DNA of 64,000 nt from the IMG/VR virus record IMGVR_UViG_3300013115_000353, positions 1-64,000 of that record; one strand, given 5' to 3'. This document shows positions 25,392-31,893 of the stretch, piece after piece; the first letter of the stretch is position 1; every line of letters starts with the position of its first letter. The notes under the pieces are model-generated. The model saw nothing but the letters and a program-made list of their open reading frames with translations, did not search any database and was not told the DNA's origin. The stretch comes from a virus. The translations under genes were made by a program, and so were the position numbers.

Positions 25392-25594
25392 GACTCTTCT
25401 GACTCGTAAACCGGCTCGAATCTGTCTGCTCGATCATAAACCTGAGACAGTTTAACATCTCCGACAGGCTTAACAAACTTTACTTTGTACGCTCCCCAGT
25501 CAGCATCCCACATTATGTGTTCCATAACGAGCCCGATGCCACCGGTGCGTTTGTGTCGCACGAGCGATCCAACTGTAATACGTCTACGATTCAT
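25388..25594 (-). CDS. GDLV-family SH3-like protein (68 aa)
   Basis: ATG 25594 follows GGAGGTTATAAA and is preferred over a frame extension of ten codons. 'MNRRRITVGSLVRHKRTGGI' and 'GLVMEHIMWDADWGAYKVKF'. Last of a sub-array that runs from 26769 to 25388. Confidence 0.75.
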   Translation of the reverse strand: MNRRRITVGSLVRHKRTGGIGLVMEHIMWDADWGAYKVKFVKPVGDVKLSQVYDRADRFEPVYESEES

Positions 25595-25770
25595 TTTATA
25601 ACCTCCAAGTTTTCCCCTAAACACGAGAAACTATGACCGTCGAGCGCATGACACTCGTAGATAAGGCGCGTTTCACCAGCGGAATCCTCCGCTGAATGAC
25701 GGATCCGCACAATCAAAGCCATAATCATATCGGGGTGTGTTTTAACATAAACCAAATCACCTACCTGCAT
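25591..25770 (-). CDS. GDLV-family SH3-like protein (59 aa)
   Basis: Found by hand. 'MQVGDLVYVKTHPDMIMALI', 'RLIYECHALDGHSFSC', tail 'NLEVIK'. Its TGA overlaps the next ATG, and its last codons contain the next gene's ribosome site. Confidence 0.75.
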   Translation of the reverse strand: MQVGDLVYVKTHPDMIMALIVRIRHSAEDSAGETRLIYECHALDGHSFSCLGENLEVIK

Positions 25771-25939
25771 GCGTCACCACATAAGCTGATGCCTGCACCC
25801 ATTCATTGCCTTCGTCCGCCAGCTTTATCCAGCCGGGTGCCGTGCGGACTACCAAATATACCCTTCCTACACGCAGAGGCGGGGGCTTAGTATGTTCTAC
25901 CAGATCGCCTATCTGTATTCTCGGATTACGCAGTCCCAC
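25757..25939 (-). CDS. GDLV-family SH3-like protein (60 aa)
   Basis: 'MGLRNPRIQIGDLVEHTKPP', 'RVGRVYLVVRTAPGWIKLAD'; the tail 'YVVTHAGR' is the frame-shifted reading of the next start. Confidence 0.7.
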   Translation of the reverse strand: MGLRNPRIQIGDLVEHTKPPPLRVGRVYLVVRTAPGWIKLADEGNEWVQASAYVVTHAGR

Positions 25940-26108
25940 TGATCACCTCCAAATCTCGTGATAGTAAGCGGACTGTACGTCCGTTTGTAAACTGTATTTC
26001 AAAGACCAAGGTGTTGCCGTGCGTGAAGTGACGCACAATCAAGCCAACCGAGCCTTTTGGTAGCCCGATAGATGCGCGTTTGATCTTTACTAAGTTACCG
26101 ACTTGCAC
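25926..26108 (-). CDS. GDLV-family SH3-like protein (60 aa)
   Basis: 'MQVGNLVKIKRASIGLPKGS', 'VGLIVRHFTHGNTLVFEIQF', tail 'DLEVISGTA'. Overlaps neighbours by 14 bases on each side. Confidence 0.75.
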   Translation of the reverse strand: MQVGNLVKIKRASIGLPKGSVGLIVRHFTHGNTLVFEIQFTNGRTVRLLSRDLEVISGTA

Positions 26109-26262
26109 TTATAACCTCACACTTCCACGCTGTAAAGCCTGTTCTCACACGCCCTGTCTTTAAAAACCTTAAATCTACATATAGAAAGTTCCCGATCTGT
26201 ACCCTATCGAGCACAATCGCAAGGTTACCCTTTTGGGTTTTTACCAAGTCACCGACTTTCAT
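26095..26262 (-). CDS. GDLV-family SH3-like protein (55 aa), near-duplicate of 26412
   Basis: 'MKVGDLVKTQKGNLAIVLDR', 'LYVDLRFLKTGRVRTGFTAW', tail 'CEVISASR'. Closest relative is the gene at 26412-26579; the two are separated by one unrelated member, so they mark a recent duplication. Confidence 0.75.
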   Translation of the reverse strand: MKVGDLVKTQKGNLAIVLDRVQIGNFLYVDLRFLKTGRVRTGFTAWKCEVISASR

Positions 26263-26425
26263 TTATAACCTCCAGGTCACGCTTAGGGTTACTGGTACGC
26301 AAGTTGTTTTCTTTATTCCACTGAACAACTTGCGTCTCATCGGTCCCTGGTATTTGTTTAATCACAATACCGACCCAATGAGCCCAATCCTCGTGTTTAT
26401 ATTTTACCAGATCACCGACTTTCAC
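26249..26425 (-). CDS. GDLV-family SH3-like protein (58 aa, GTG start)
   Basis: 'KVGDLVKYKHEDWAHWVGIV', 'TQVVQWNKENNLRTS', tail 'DLEVINESR'. GTG start preceded by GAGGTGATCA. Uses the standard junction at both ends. Confidence 0.75.
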   Translation of the reverse strand: MKVGDLVKYKHEDWAHWVGIVIKQIPGTDETQVVQWNKENNLRTSNPKRDLEVINESR

Positions 26426-26579
26426 TGATCACCTCGCATTGAGCGCCCCAAAAGCCTGTTCTGAGGTATCCGGTTTTTAAGAACATTATATTCACATATA
26501 GCTGACCGGCAATCATATACCTCTCTACAACAATCGCAAGGTTACCCTTGTGAGTTTTTACCATATCACCGACTTTCAT
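26412..26579 (-). CDS. GDLV-family SH3-like protein (55 aa), near-duplicate of 26095
   Basis: 'MKVGDMVKTHKGNLAIVVER', 'LYVNIMFLKTGYLRTGFWGA', tail 'CEVISESR'. Confidence 0.75.
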   Translation of the reverse strand: MKVGDMVKTHKGNLAIVVERYMIAGQLYVNIMFLKTGYLRTGFWGAQCEVISESR

Positions 26580-26769
26580 TTATAACCTCGATCTCGTTAA
26601 GGGGCAACCACCCGAACCATTCGCCCGAACGCAGAAAGATACACCTGACACCCGCAAAGCAGATCGGCTCGTCTTCTCGCACCAGCTTGAACACCGGTCC
26701 ATGCTCGCGCAAACGGTTACGTGTGCGGGAAGATGCGCGGGGTGCGGCCTTGATAGTAATCAACTTCAT
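26566..26769 (-). CDS. Divergent array protein with GDLV-type tail, leaderless
   Basis: 67 residues: 'MKLITIKAAPRASSRTRNRL' is a basic N-terminus unlike the family, but the C-terminus 'GWLPLNEIEVINESR' keeps the array tail. The ATG lies six bases after the -10 box of the promoter at 26776-26804, with no ribosome site, so the mRNA is probably leaderless. Confidence 0.65.
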   Translation of the reverse strand: MKLITIKAAPRASSRTRNRLREHGPVFKLVREDEPICFAGVRCIFLRSGEWFGWLPLNEIEVINESR

Positions 26770-26775
26770 ACCAAT

Positions 26776-26830
26776 AATATACACCCGATAGCCCTAAAAG
26801 TCAAGTGCTGTCCTGTCAAGTAAATGTCAA
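26776..26830 (-). promoter_or_regulatory. Sigma70-type promoter with paired upstream boxes
   Basis: -35 TTGACT (26799-26804), 17-base spacer, -10 TATATT (26776-26781); TTGACA boxes at 26814-26819 and 26825-26830. The next ATG starts at 26769. Confidence 0.8.
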
Positions 26831-27033
26831 GACTCGTTTAATAACATCAGAGCCCTCGTATCTTCTCCGTCGTACACTTTTCCTTCGTCAAGCCAGTACA
26901 CATCCACACTATGACCCCCGTGAGCGGTTGGGGTTTCGGGATAGGTGCGAGTAATGACGCCCATAGGAATCTTATCCTCGCATTCTCGCAACCATTCAGG
27001 ACTAATCCGAACCAGATCACCAACTTTAAACAT
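26827..27033 (-). CDS. GDLV-family SH3-like protein (68 aa)
   Basis: 'MFKVGDLVRISPEWLRECED', 'MGVITRTYPET', 'VDVYWLDEGKVYDG'; ends 'LMLLNES'. ATG 27033 shares bases with the upstream stop (TAATG); a 43-codon upstream extension is rejected because it overlaps the previous gene. Confidence 0.75.
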   Translation of the reverse strand: MFKVGDLVRISPEWLRECEDKIPMGVITRTYPETPTAHGGHSVDVYWLDEGKVYDGEDTRALMLLNES

Positions 27034-27275
27034 TATCCTACTTTCTCCCACCTGAACTCGTGTATTATTAAATATAACTGTCCGCGCCTCAAAACGCAAA
27101 GATCGCCTGTATTCAATGGAATAGATGCGGGTAGTGGCGCGCCGGCATCGTCTCCTAAACAATGCTGCATTACGTCATACCGGCTAAGATCACGCACCAT
27201 GCCCTCACGAGCAACGATCACGATGCCGATGTCACCGCTCGGCAAATGTTTTAATATATCGCCAGCTTTAAACAT
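27033..27275 (-). CDS. GDLV-family SH3-like protein (80 aa)
   Basis: 'MFKAGDILKHLPSGDIGIVI', followed by a longer loop and 'QLYLIIHEFRWEKVG'. No EVINESR tail. Confidence 0.7.
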   Translation of the reverse strand: MFKAGDILKHLPSGDIGIVIVAREGMVRDLSRYDVMQHCLGDDAGAPLPASIPLNTGDLCVLRRGQLYLIIHEFRWEKVG

Positions 27276-27492
27276 CTTCGCTCCGTGCGCTCGATAGAAT
27301 CCTTACAAAAGATGCTAAATGCCAGTCATGATCGATATATGGCGCTTTGATCTTTACATATTTAATGTTTTTATGGAAAGAACCACGAAAACGCACATCT
27401 GTGATCAAGCCTATATATCCCGTTGGTAGCCCACCAGCATTATAAACCTCCACAAGATCGCCTACGTCTGCGTGATCGCCGTGATTGTTCAT
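27268..27492 (-). CDS. GDLV-family SH3-like protein (74 aa)
   Basis: 'ADVGDLVEVYNAGGLPTGYI', 'GLITDVRFRGS', 'YVKIKAPYIDHDWHL', end 'FVRILSSARSEDV'. Confidence 0.7.
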   Translation of the reverse strand: MNNHGDHADVGDLVEVYNAGGLPTGYIGLITDVRFRGSFHKNIKYVKIKAPYIDHDWHLASFVRILSSARSEDV

Positions 27493-27782
27493 CCTTCCAC
27501 CTTTGTTTTGATCACTTCAGATTCATAGTTAAAGTGGTCCCAGGTGCGCTCGGACCACAGTCTGTATACCTGTGTAAGCCGCTCGCTATCCATTTCGTCT
27601 AACTGTTCCTTTCTCCACGGTGGGTATTCCTTTTCGTCTCTGTCGTCATCAAAATACTCTTCGTAGATGCCAAGATAGTCGAGAACATCACCAACAGCCA
27701 CGAGCAATGCACCCTTCAGTGTGAGATGGGTCGAAACAGATAGCTCGCCATCGTATCTAACCACAAACGTCCAGATGTTCAT
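27489..27782 (-). CDS. Unknown acidic protein within the array (97 aa)
   Basis: 'MNIWTFVVRYDGELSVSTHL' then helices 'LVAVGDVLDYLGIYEEYFDD' and 'LTQVYRLWSERTWDHFNY'. Not a GDLV member. Looks like a small alpha/beta phage protein; overlaps both neighbours by four bases. Confidence 0.6.
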   Translation of the reverse strand: MNIWTFVVRYDGELSVSTHLTLKGALLVAVGDVLDYLGIYEEYFDDDRDEKEYPPWRKEQLDEMDSERLTQVYRLWSERTWDHFNYESEVIKTKVEG

Positions 27783-27991
27783 GAAACCACCTCAAACTTG
27801 CTCGCCATGAAGTGCGATTCGCGGGCGGCGGATCCTGCATAGACGGGATGGGGTTTAAACCACTTCACTGCCAGGTGCAGCGCGCCCGTGTCGCGGTTTT
27901 TTGCGCACCTCAACACATACCCACAATGCCCCACAAACTCAGGATACTGATCATGAGAGCTATCAACAAATCTGACTATTTTTCCTATCAT
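27779..27991 (-). CDS. GDLV-family SH3-like protein (70 aa), leaderless
   Basis: 'MIGKIVRFVDSSHDQYPEFV', 'CGYVLRCAKNRDTG', 'HLAVKWFKPHPVY', tail 'KFEVVS'. ATG 27991 is six bases from the -10 of the promoter at 27998-28026, with no ribosome site. Confidence 0.7.
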   Translation of the reverse strand: MIGKIVRFVDSSHDQYPEFVGHCGYVLRCAKNRDTGALHLAVKWFKPHPVYAGSAARESHFMASKFEVVS

Positions 27992-27997
27992 GACTAT

Positions 27998-28052
27998 AAT
28001 ATACACCCCGTGGCCCTAAAAGTCAAGGGCAACCGTGTTAAGAGAATGTCAA
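27998..28052 (-). promoter_or_regulatory. Sigma70-type promoter with paired upstream boxes
   Basis: -35 TTGACT (28021-28026), 17-base spacer, -10 TATATT (27998-28003); boxes TTAACA 28036-28041 and TTGACA 28047-28052. Confidence 0.8.
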
Positions 28053-28249
28053 GACTCGCTGATGACTTCCAGTTCTGGTTGGTATACCCAGCCCTGTGTG
28101 TTATTCGCCCAGCTAACATAATATACATTTTTCCCGTGCGGTGCATCCCGTTTAATCTCTATCACAACGCCTATTTTGCCTCGTTTGTCAGTGTGTGGTT
28201 GTAACCACGCGGCTACTTTCCGTAACCTCACCATGTCACCCACTTTCAT
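28049..28249 (-). CDS. GDLV-family SH3-like protein (66 aa)
   Basis: 'MKVGDMVRLRKVAAWLQPHT', 'KIGVVIEIKRDAPHG', 'VYYVSWANNTQGWVY', tail 'ELEVISES'. ATG 28249 has GGAGG seven bases upstream. Confidence 0.78.
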   Translation of the reverse strand: MKVGDMVRLRKVAAWLQPHTDKRGKIGVVIEIKRDAPHGKNVYYVSWANNTQGWVYQPELEVISES

Positions 28250-28556
28250 CTTCAAACCTCCTTAATCCAGTGTAACCTTCCTTGTATCCAATGATTTTAC
28301 CATCTTTCCAAACCCTATTTAAAAGTTCGTGTTTCTCCTCTGGTGTGATATAATAATATGATGGGTCTTCGATGATGCCCTCTATGGGATGGTGTACTTT
28401 ATAAACTGGATAGTCGGCTTGTATCCAGCCCTTCGGGCTGGGGTTTTCTGCGTCCCACTCTATTACTTCAAGCACCACGCACCATCCACCTGGCATCCTT
28501 TCCTGCCAAATCACATCACCGGCATTTACAATGTGCATTGTGTCAACATACTTCAC
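28236..28556 (-). CDS. GDLV-like protein with C-terminal extension (106 aa)
   Basis: 'IVNAGDVIWQERMPGGWCVV' and 'YPVYKVHHPIEGI' are SH3-like strands; the C-terminal 40 residues ('ITPEEKHELLNRVWKDGKII') add a helix not found in other members. Confidence 0.65.
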   Translation of the reverse strand: MKYVDTMHIVNAGDVIWQERMPGGWCVVLEVIEWDAENPSPKGWIQADYPVYKVHHPIEGIIEDPSYYYITPEEKHELLNRVWKDGKIIGYKEGYTGLRRFEDESG

Positions 28557-28737
28557 TTACCACCTCCAGATTCGTCCAGTTGTGCAAGGTTTGTGTTCCA
28601 TCGGGCGAAAGGTCGGGCCCATTATGGAGCAGAATCCACGTACTACCCTCGACTTTAACCACGAGAAACACCCCTTTCTCAGACTCACGGTATGGGTATC
28701 GGAATCTCACCAAATCGCCAGCTTTAAAGGGTGTCAT
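28543..28737 (-). CDS. GDLV-family SH3-like protein (64 aa)
   Basis: 'MTPFKAGDLVRFRYPYRESE', 'VFLVVKVEGSTWILL', tail 'NLEVVSEVC'. Confidence 0.75.
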   Translation of the reverse strand: MTPFKAGDLVRFRYPYRESEKGVFLVVKVEGSTWILLHNGPDLSPDGTQTLHNWTNLEVVSEVC

Positions 28738-28925
28738 TTAGCACCTTTCCACGCCAATAGTTCATCTTCCACGCCAGCAACCAAAGTGTAATCCCATACC
28801 CACGTCAAACTACAGTCCATTCCCTGCCAGAGAACCAGCACACGTTGTGCGTGCGGCGAACCAAACTTAATAATGATACCATAACGAGAATCTCGCTTCT
28901 CGCGAACCCAATCACCTGCTTTCAC
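28734..28925 (-). CDS. GDLV-family SH3-like protein (63 aa)
   Basis: 'KAGDWVREKRDSRYGIIIKF', 'RVLVLWQGMDCSLTWVW'; ends 'LLAWKGAK'. Confidence 0.72.
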   Translation of the reverse strand: MKAGDWVREKRDSRYGIIIKFGSPHAQRVLVLWQGMDCSLTWVWDYTLVAGVEDELLAWKGAK

Positions 28926-29100
28926 TTATCACCTCTATATCACTCGCTGCCATATATTCCATTTCGCCGTCACGCCATCGGACCTGATACATTGTCAGCG
29001 GTGCAACGCCTTCAATAGCCTCAATGATTATACCAACTTGCCCGTTTCCATTGTGAAACGACTCAGGCATCAGACTTTTAACCAGATCACCTAACTTCAC
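28912..29100 (-). CDS. GDLV-family SH3-like protein (62 aa, GTG start)
   Basis: 'KLGDLVKSLMPESFHNGNGQ', 'VGIIIEAIEGV', 'MYQVRWRDGEMEYMA', tail 'DIEVISESR'. GTG start after GAGGTGGTAA, standard junction on both sides. Confidence 0.78.
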   Translation of the reverse strand: MKLGDLVKSLMPESFHNGNGQVGIIIEAIEGVAPLTMYQVRWRDGEMEYMAASDIEVISESR

Positions 29101-29272
29101 TTACCACCTCAAACAGCCCCGCAAAGGCACTATCTTCAAGCCAATCATCAAGCCACACAAAATCAATATAGTTATAAACAGATTCGTTAATGGTTCCTTT
29201 TGATATACGACTACGCAATACGATCCCTAAATGTCCACTCGATATATGTCTAATCAGATCACCGGGTTTCAT
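29087..29272 (-). CDS. GDLV-family SH3-like protein (61 aa)
   Basis: 'MKPGDLIRHISSGHLGIVLR', 'NYIDFVWLDDWLEDSAFA', tail 'LFEVVSEVR'. Confidence 0.76.
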   Translation of the reverse strand: MKPGDLIRHISSGHLGIVLRSRISKGTINESVYNYIDFVWLDDWLEDSAFAGLFEVVSEVR

Positions 29273-29444
29273 TTAATAGCTCCAATACACCAGCGGTGCA
29301 ACGACTTCTCCCCAGATGTGTGGGGATCCACTGCACGCTATATTCAGGTGCAAGTGTCGCGTTGAGAGGTAGATACTCTCTGACGATGACACCCATTAAA
29401 TACGTGTCTTGTCTCTTGTGTTTCACCAAGTCACCGACTTTCAT
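29259..29444 (-). CDS. GDLV-family SH3-like protein (61 aa)
   Basis: 'MKVGDLVKHKRQDTYLMGVI', 'EYSVQWIPTHLGRSRCTA', tail 'VLELLNETR'. Confidence 0.76.
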   Translation of the reverse strand: MKVGDLVKHKRQDTYLMGVIVREYLPLNATLAPEYSVQWIPTHLGRSRCTAGVLELLNETR

Positions 29445-29614
29445 TTAACCACCTCTATCTTTGATACGCTCCAACTGCCTTTTCCGTGGCGCGTCATCAC
29501 GGTAACATGATCAATAGTGAGCAGTGCCCCTGTTATTCTCGATGGTATCTCGATGATCAGTGCCACCTCTTCGCGCCCGTTAATGGTGCGCTTTACCAGA
29601 TCACCGATTTTCAT
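29441..29614 (-). CDS. GDLV-family SH3-like protein (57 aa)
   Basis: Found by hand: 'MKIGDLVKRTINGREEVALI', 'LLTIDHVTVMTRHGKGSW', tail 'KIEVVK'. Overlaps the next gene by four bases (ATGA). Confidence 0.75.
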   Translation of the reverse strand: MKIGDLVKRTINGREEVALIIEIPSRITGALLTIDHVTVMTRHGKGSWSVSKIEVVK

Positions 29615-29759
29615 CTAACTGCCCCTTGTGCTTCACCTGACGGACGTAGCCGCGCTTGCTGTGGTATCCGGCGCCACGCCTACCCGTTAGCCCCTTGGAG
29701 TGAACCACGAGCCAGTTACGAGCCTTGGGGGGCTTGTTCTTGTTGCGCTTTCGAGCCAT
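29601..29759 (-). CDS. Small very basic protein (52 aa)
   Basis: 'MARKRNKNKPPKARNWLVVH', then 'SKGLTGRRGAGYHSKRGYVR'. GGAG lies five bases before the ATG. About one third Arg/Lys, so probably nucleic-acid binding. Similar short basic genes occur in large marine phages; I cannot name the family. First gene after the promoter at 29779-29807; its last codons hold the junction to the array. Confidence 0.7.
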   Translation of the reverse strand: MARKRNKNKPPKARNWLVVHSKGLTGRRGAGYHSKRGYVRQVKHKGQLDENR

Positions 29760-29778
29760 AATATCTCCTTACTCTCTA

Positions 29779-29832
29779 AATATACACCCCAGAGAGCTAA
29801 AAGTCAAGGGGTAGATGTCAGGTAAATGTAAA
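29779..29832 (-). promoter_or_regulatory. Sigma70-type promoter with degenerate paired boxes
   Basis: -35 TTGACT (29802-29807), 17-base spacer, -10 TATATT (29779-29784); boxes CTGACA 29816-29821 and TTTACA 29827-29832, adjoining the tRNA 3' end. Confidence 0.78.
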
Positions 29833-29909
29833 ATGGAGCCCAAGATCAGAATCGAACTGATGACCTTTTCCCTACCAAGGAAATGCTCTGCCAACTGAGC
29901 TACCTGGGC
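29833..29909 (-). tRNA. tRNA-Thr (GGU anticodon)
   Basis: A 77-base cloverleaf: acceptor GCCCAGG/CTTGGGC, anticodon stem TTTCC/GGAAA with loop TTGGTAG (anticodon GGT), T-arm ATCAG-TTCGATT-CTGAT. The CCA end is encoded. Confidence 0.93.
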
Positions 29910-29910
29910 G

Positions 29911-30027
29911 CTAATCTTTAAGTTTGTTTTTTAAGTTTTCAATCAGTTTTTGAAAATGTTTAATAGCATTTTCATATGCTTCAATACTTTCTTCGACTTG
30001 TTTTGTTTCTTCTTTTGTTAATGACAT
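29911..30027 (-). CDS. Small coiled-coil peptide (38 aa)
   Basis: 'MSLTKEETKQVEESIEAYEN', then 'AIKHFQKLIENLKNKLKD': a single amphipathic helix with heptad spacing. Near-perfect ribosome site GGAGGAAAG before the ATG. Its leader is the structured RNA at 30057-30193. Confidence 0.65.
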   Translation of the reverse strand: MSLTKEETKQVEESIEAYENAIKHFQKLIENLKNKLKD

Positions 30028-30056
30028 CTTTCCTCCTTTAAGTTATAAATGTAAAT

Positions 30057-30193
30057 AAGAGGATCCCCGTTGTGCGATCTTGCTCACACTGCTAACCTCC
30101 CTTTAACTGTTTGTTGCTGTCTCACTTCAGACATGCTTGTGGTTCGTAGGAGATATTGAACCACTCCACTTATAAGTTATCGGGGATCCTCTT
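30057..30193 (-). ncRNA. Candidate structured RNA or 5' leader element (137 nt)
   Basis: A perfect 13-bp closing stem (30057-30069 with 30181-30193, minus strand AAGAGGATCCCCG / CGGGGATCCTCTT) encloses three hairpins. These are 30139-30145/30158-30164 (7 bp, 12-nt loop), 30118-30122/30129-30133 (5 bp, 6-nt loop) and 30072-30077/30084-30089 (6 bp, 6-nt loop). The last needs a G-U pair that exists only in minus-strand RNA, which supports that strand. It has no open frame of note. It ends 30 bases before the start of the 38-residue gene, so it may be a cis-regulatory leader or a free RNA next to the tRNA. It matches no RNA family that I recognise. Confidence 0.55.
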
Positions 30194-30201
30194 TAAAATA
30201 G

Positions 30202-30423
30202 TCACTTTGTTACGGCTCCATTTATCACCTCAATCTCATAGTTGTTTTCGTTAATAACACCCTGCACCGTGCCGGTCCTGGTGCATCGTCCAGGTATCAA
30301 TATATCCCATAGTCCATCATCGGGGGGCGGATACTTACGCATTACCAGACAAGGCCCCACCCATAAATCATACGGCGGTGGCTGAAAGTTGGCCTTGTAC
30401 CTAATCAAATCACCTACCTTCAC
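30202..30423 (-). CDS. GDLV-family SH3-like protein (73 aa, GTG start)
   Basis: 'KVGDLIRYKANFQPPPYDLW', 'LWDILIPGRCTRTG', tail 'YEIEVINGAVTK'. Last gene of a sub-array from 31893, ending just before the structured RNA. Confidence 0.75.
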   Translation of the reverse strand: MKVGDLIRYKANFQPPPYDLWVGPCLVMRKYPPPDDGLWDILIPGRCTRTGTVQGVINENNYEIEVINGAVTK

Positions 30424-30616
30424 TGATTACCTCCACCTCTGCTCTTTTAAACCACATCTCTCTCACCCATTTACTCTCAATGGTAATATGGGGTCTGTGG
30501 AAATGTACCAATATATAATCGCCCTGAACACTTGTTGCTCTTTCCCATTTAACTATTACACCCACCATATGATGCCCAGTTCGTCTATATGGCCGCACCA
30601 GATCACCTATTTTCAC
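30410..30616 (-). CDS. GDLV-family SH3-like protein (68 aa, GTG start)
   Basis: 'KIGDLVRPYRRTGHHMVGVI', 'YILVHFHRPHITIES', tail 'EVEVISEGR'. GTG 30616 preceded by GGAGGTGCTTA; an upstream frame extension is rejected. Confidence 0.76.
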   Translation of the reverse strand: MKIGDLVRPYRRTGHHMVGVIVKWERATSVQGDYILVHFHRPHITIESKWVREMWFKRAEVEVISEGR

Positions 30617-30818
30617 TAAGCACCTCCAAGAACTCATCATCGGACAGGTATTCAGCGGAAAATGTCCCGTGATCGGGACACGTCCAGTGAATCGTGATGA
30701 CCTCGTTGTACGCATACTGTACGCATTTTGTTATAATACCTTTCCAGTCGCCACAATACGCAAAACCGGGATCCAGCACGTGCTCTGTTGTAAACCTAAC
30801 CAAATCACCTACTTTCAT
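30603..30818 (-). CDS. GDLV-family SH3-like protein (71 aa)
   Basis: 'MKVGDLVRFTTEHVLDPGFA', 'WKGIITKCVQYAYNEVITIH', tail 'FLEVLSENR'. Confidence 0.76.
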   Translation of the reverse strand: MKVGDLVRFTTEHVLDPGFAYCGDWKGIITKCVQYAYNEVITIHWTCPDHGTFSAEYLSDDEFLEVLSENR

Positions 30819-30984
30819 TTATAACCTCGTATTCATATGATGCCTTCGGAAAATGCAGTTCGATTCGCTTGGACTCATTCAAAATAATAAACTTGTTTGG
30901 ACGATCTTCAACCAGATACCCGATGTGCTCTGAGTTGGAAAGGTTGTCTTTCAGTCTGATTCTAATCTTTGGAAAGTCTTTCAT
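30805..30984 (-). CDS. Array protein with degenerate N-terminus (59 aa)
   Basis: Found by hand: 'MKDFPKIRIRLKDNLSNSEH', 'IGYLVEDRPNKFIILNES', tail 'YEYEVINESR'. The GDLV strand is replaced by a basic sequence, but the central G-Y-L-V turn and the tail remain, so it is a diverged family member. Confidence 0.7.
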   Translation of the reverse strand: MKDFPKIRIRLKDNLSNSEHIGYLVEDRPNKFIILNESKRIELHFPKASYEYEVINESR

Positions 30985-31178
30985 TTTATAACCTTTAGCT
31001 GATAGCTGTTTTGTTGTTTGATTCTACCCTGAAGAAAGTTCCACGATACCCAAACGGGATAAGTTACACTAATAGGGCAGTTCTGCACATCGACAACTAT
31101 TCCTAATGATAGCGGACACTTATGAGAGTCACGCGCTGCTCCATCCATCTTAAGAGTTACTAAATCACCCACCTTCAT
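30981..31178 (-). CDS. GDLV-family SH3-like protein (65 aa)
   Basis: 'MKVGDLVTLKMDGAARDSHK', 'LGIVVDVQNCPISVTYPVWV', tail 'YQLKVIK'. Confidence 0.77.
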   Translation of the reverse strand: MKVGDLVTLKMDGAARDSHKCPLSLGIVVDVQNCPISVTYPVWVSWNFLQGRIKQQNSYQLKVIK

Positions 31179-31419
31179 TTATAACCTCCACATGAACCGC
31201 ATACCGTCGAATCCTCTTTCCTTCTGTGGTTAGAATAAACATAGTACGAACAGGTGCCTCTGCAATCTGCTCTGCCGTATATGCTTCTGGAGAACGATTG
31301 TGTGTTTCAAGAACAATACCATATGTGTACGGAGGCATAACGCATCGCTTCTTCGTACACCATCCTTCTCGCACCAGATCGCCCACTTGTGCGCAGTGTC
31401 CCGGTTTAACTGCCTTCAT
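31165..31419 (-). CDS. GDLV-family SH3-like protein (84 aa)
   Basis: 'CAQVGDLVREGWCTKKRCVM', 'TYGIVLETHNRSPEA', 'TMFILTTEGKRIRRYA', tail 'HVEVINEGG'. Has an eight-residue N-terminal addition. Confidence 0.76.
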   Translation of the reverse strand: MKAVKPGHCAQVGDLVREGWCTKKRCVMPPYTYGIVLETHNRSPEAYTAEQIAEAPVRTMFILTTEGKRIRRYAVHVEVINEGG

Positions 31420-31597
31420 TTATAACCTTCAATAACATTCTTTTAAACCAGCCCTTGTCTGCGTTTTTGTTTGCCCATATAATAAGACACTCATTCCCTC
31501 GACATTGAACAACCAAACCGGGACAAAAAATATCACGGCTCACGTCATTCAAATGAACGATTAGATCGCCTACACTGGGGGCACCGCTACTTTTCAC
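31406..31597 (-). CDS. GDLV-family SH3-like protein (63 aa, GTG start)
   Basis: 'GAPSVGDLIVHLNDVSRDIF', 'PGLVVQCRGNECLIIWANKN', tail 'LLKVINEGS'. Confidence 0.75.
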   Translation of the reverse strand: MKSSGAPSVGDLIVHLNDVSRDIFCPGLVVQCRGNECLIIWANKNADKGWFKRMLLKVINEGS

Positions 31598-31784
31598 TTA
31601 TAACCTCCACTTCGCTTTCATACGTCACAGATGTTCCATCTCTTAATGTCCATTTTGGGTTAGCCCATAAGACCGCCCATCTCGCATCGCCATCGTCGTC
31701 ATCGAAAAGAAACTTAACCACCAGCCCAATACCAAAGTCCTGTCCAGGGCCCTCAACACGCTGTACTAAATCACCCGGTTTCAT
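31587..31784 (-). CDS. GDLV-family SH3-like protein (65 aa)
   Basis: 'MKPGDLVQRVEGPGQDFGIG', 'LVVKFLFDDDDGDARWAVLW', tail 'EVEVISEK'. ATG 31784 has GGAG upstream; the longer frame is rejected because a separate small gene covers it. Confidence 0.76.
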   Translation of the reverse strand: MKPGDLVQRVEGPGQDFGIGLVVKFLFDDDDGDARWAVLWANPKWTLRDGTSVTYESEVEVISEK

Positions 31785-31893
31785 CTGGCTGACTCCACAA
31801 GTATTTAATGTATGCGCCCAGAAAAGGCAGCGAAGAACCCCATAGAACGAGAAACGATAGCTCCTGATGGCAGTTAGCAAACAAGTGTTCCAT
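31771..31893 (-). CDS. Small membrane-like peptide (40 aa)
   Basis: 'MEHLFANCHQELSFLVLWGS', then 'SLPFLGAYIKYLWSQPDETG'. One hydrophobic segment. The start shares bases with the upstream stop (TAATG), and the end overlaps the next GDLV gene by 14 bases. Confidence 0.5.
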   Translation of the reverse strand: MEHLFANCHQELSFLVLWGSSLPFLGAYIKYLWSQPDETG

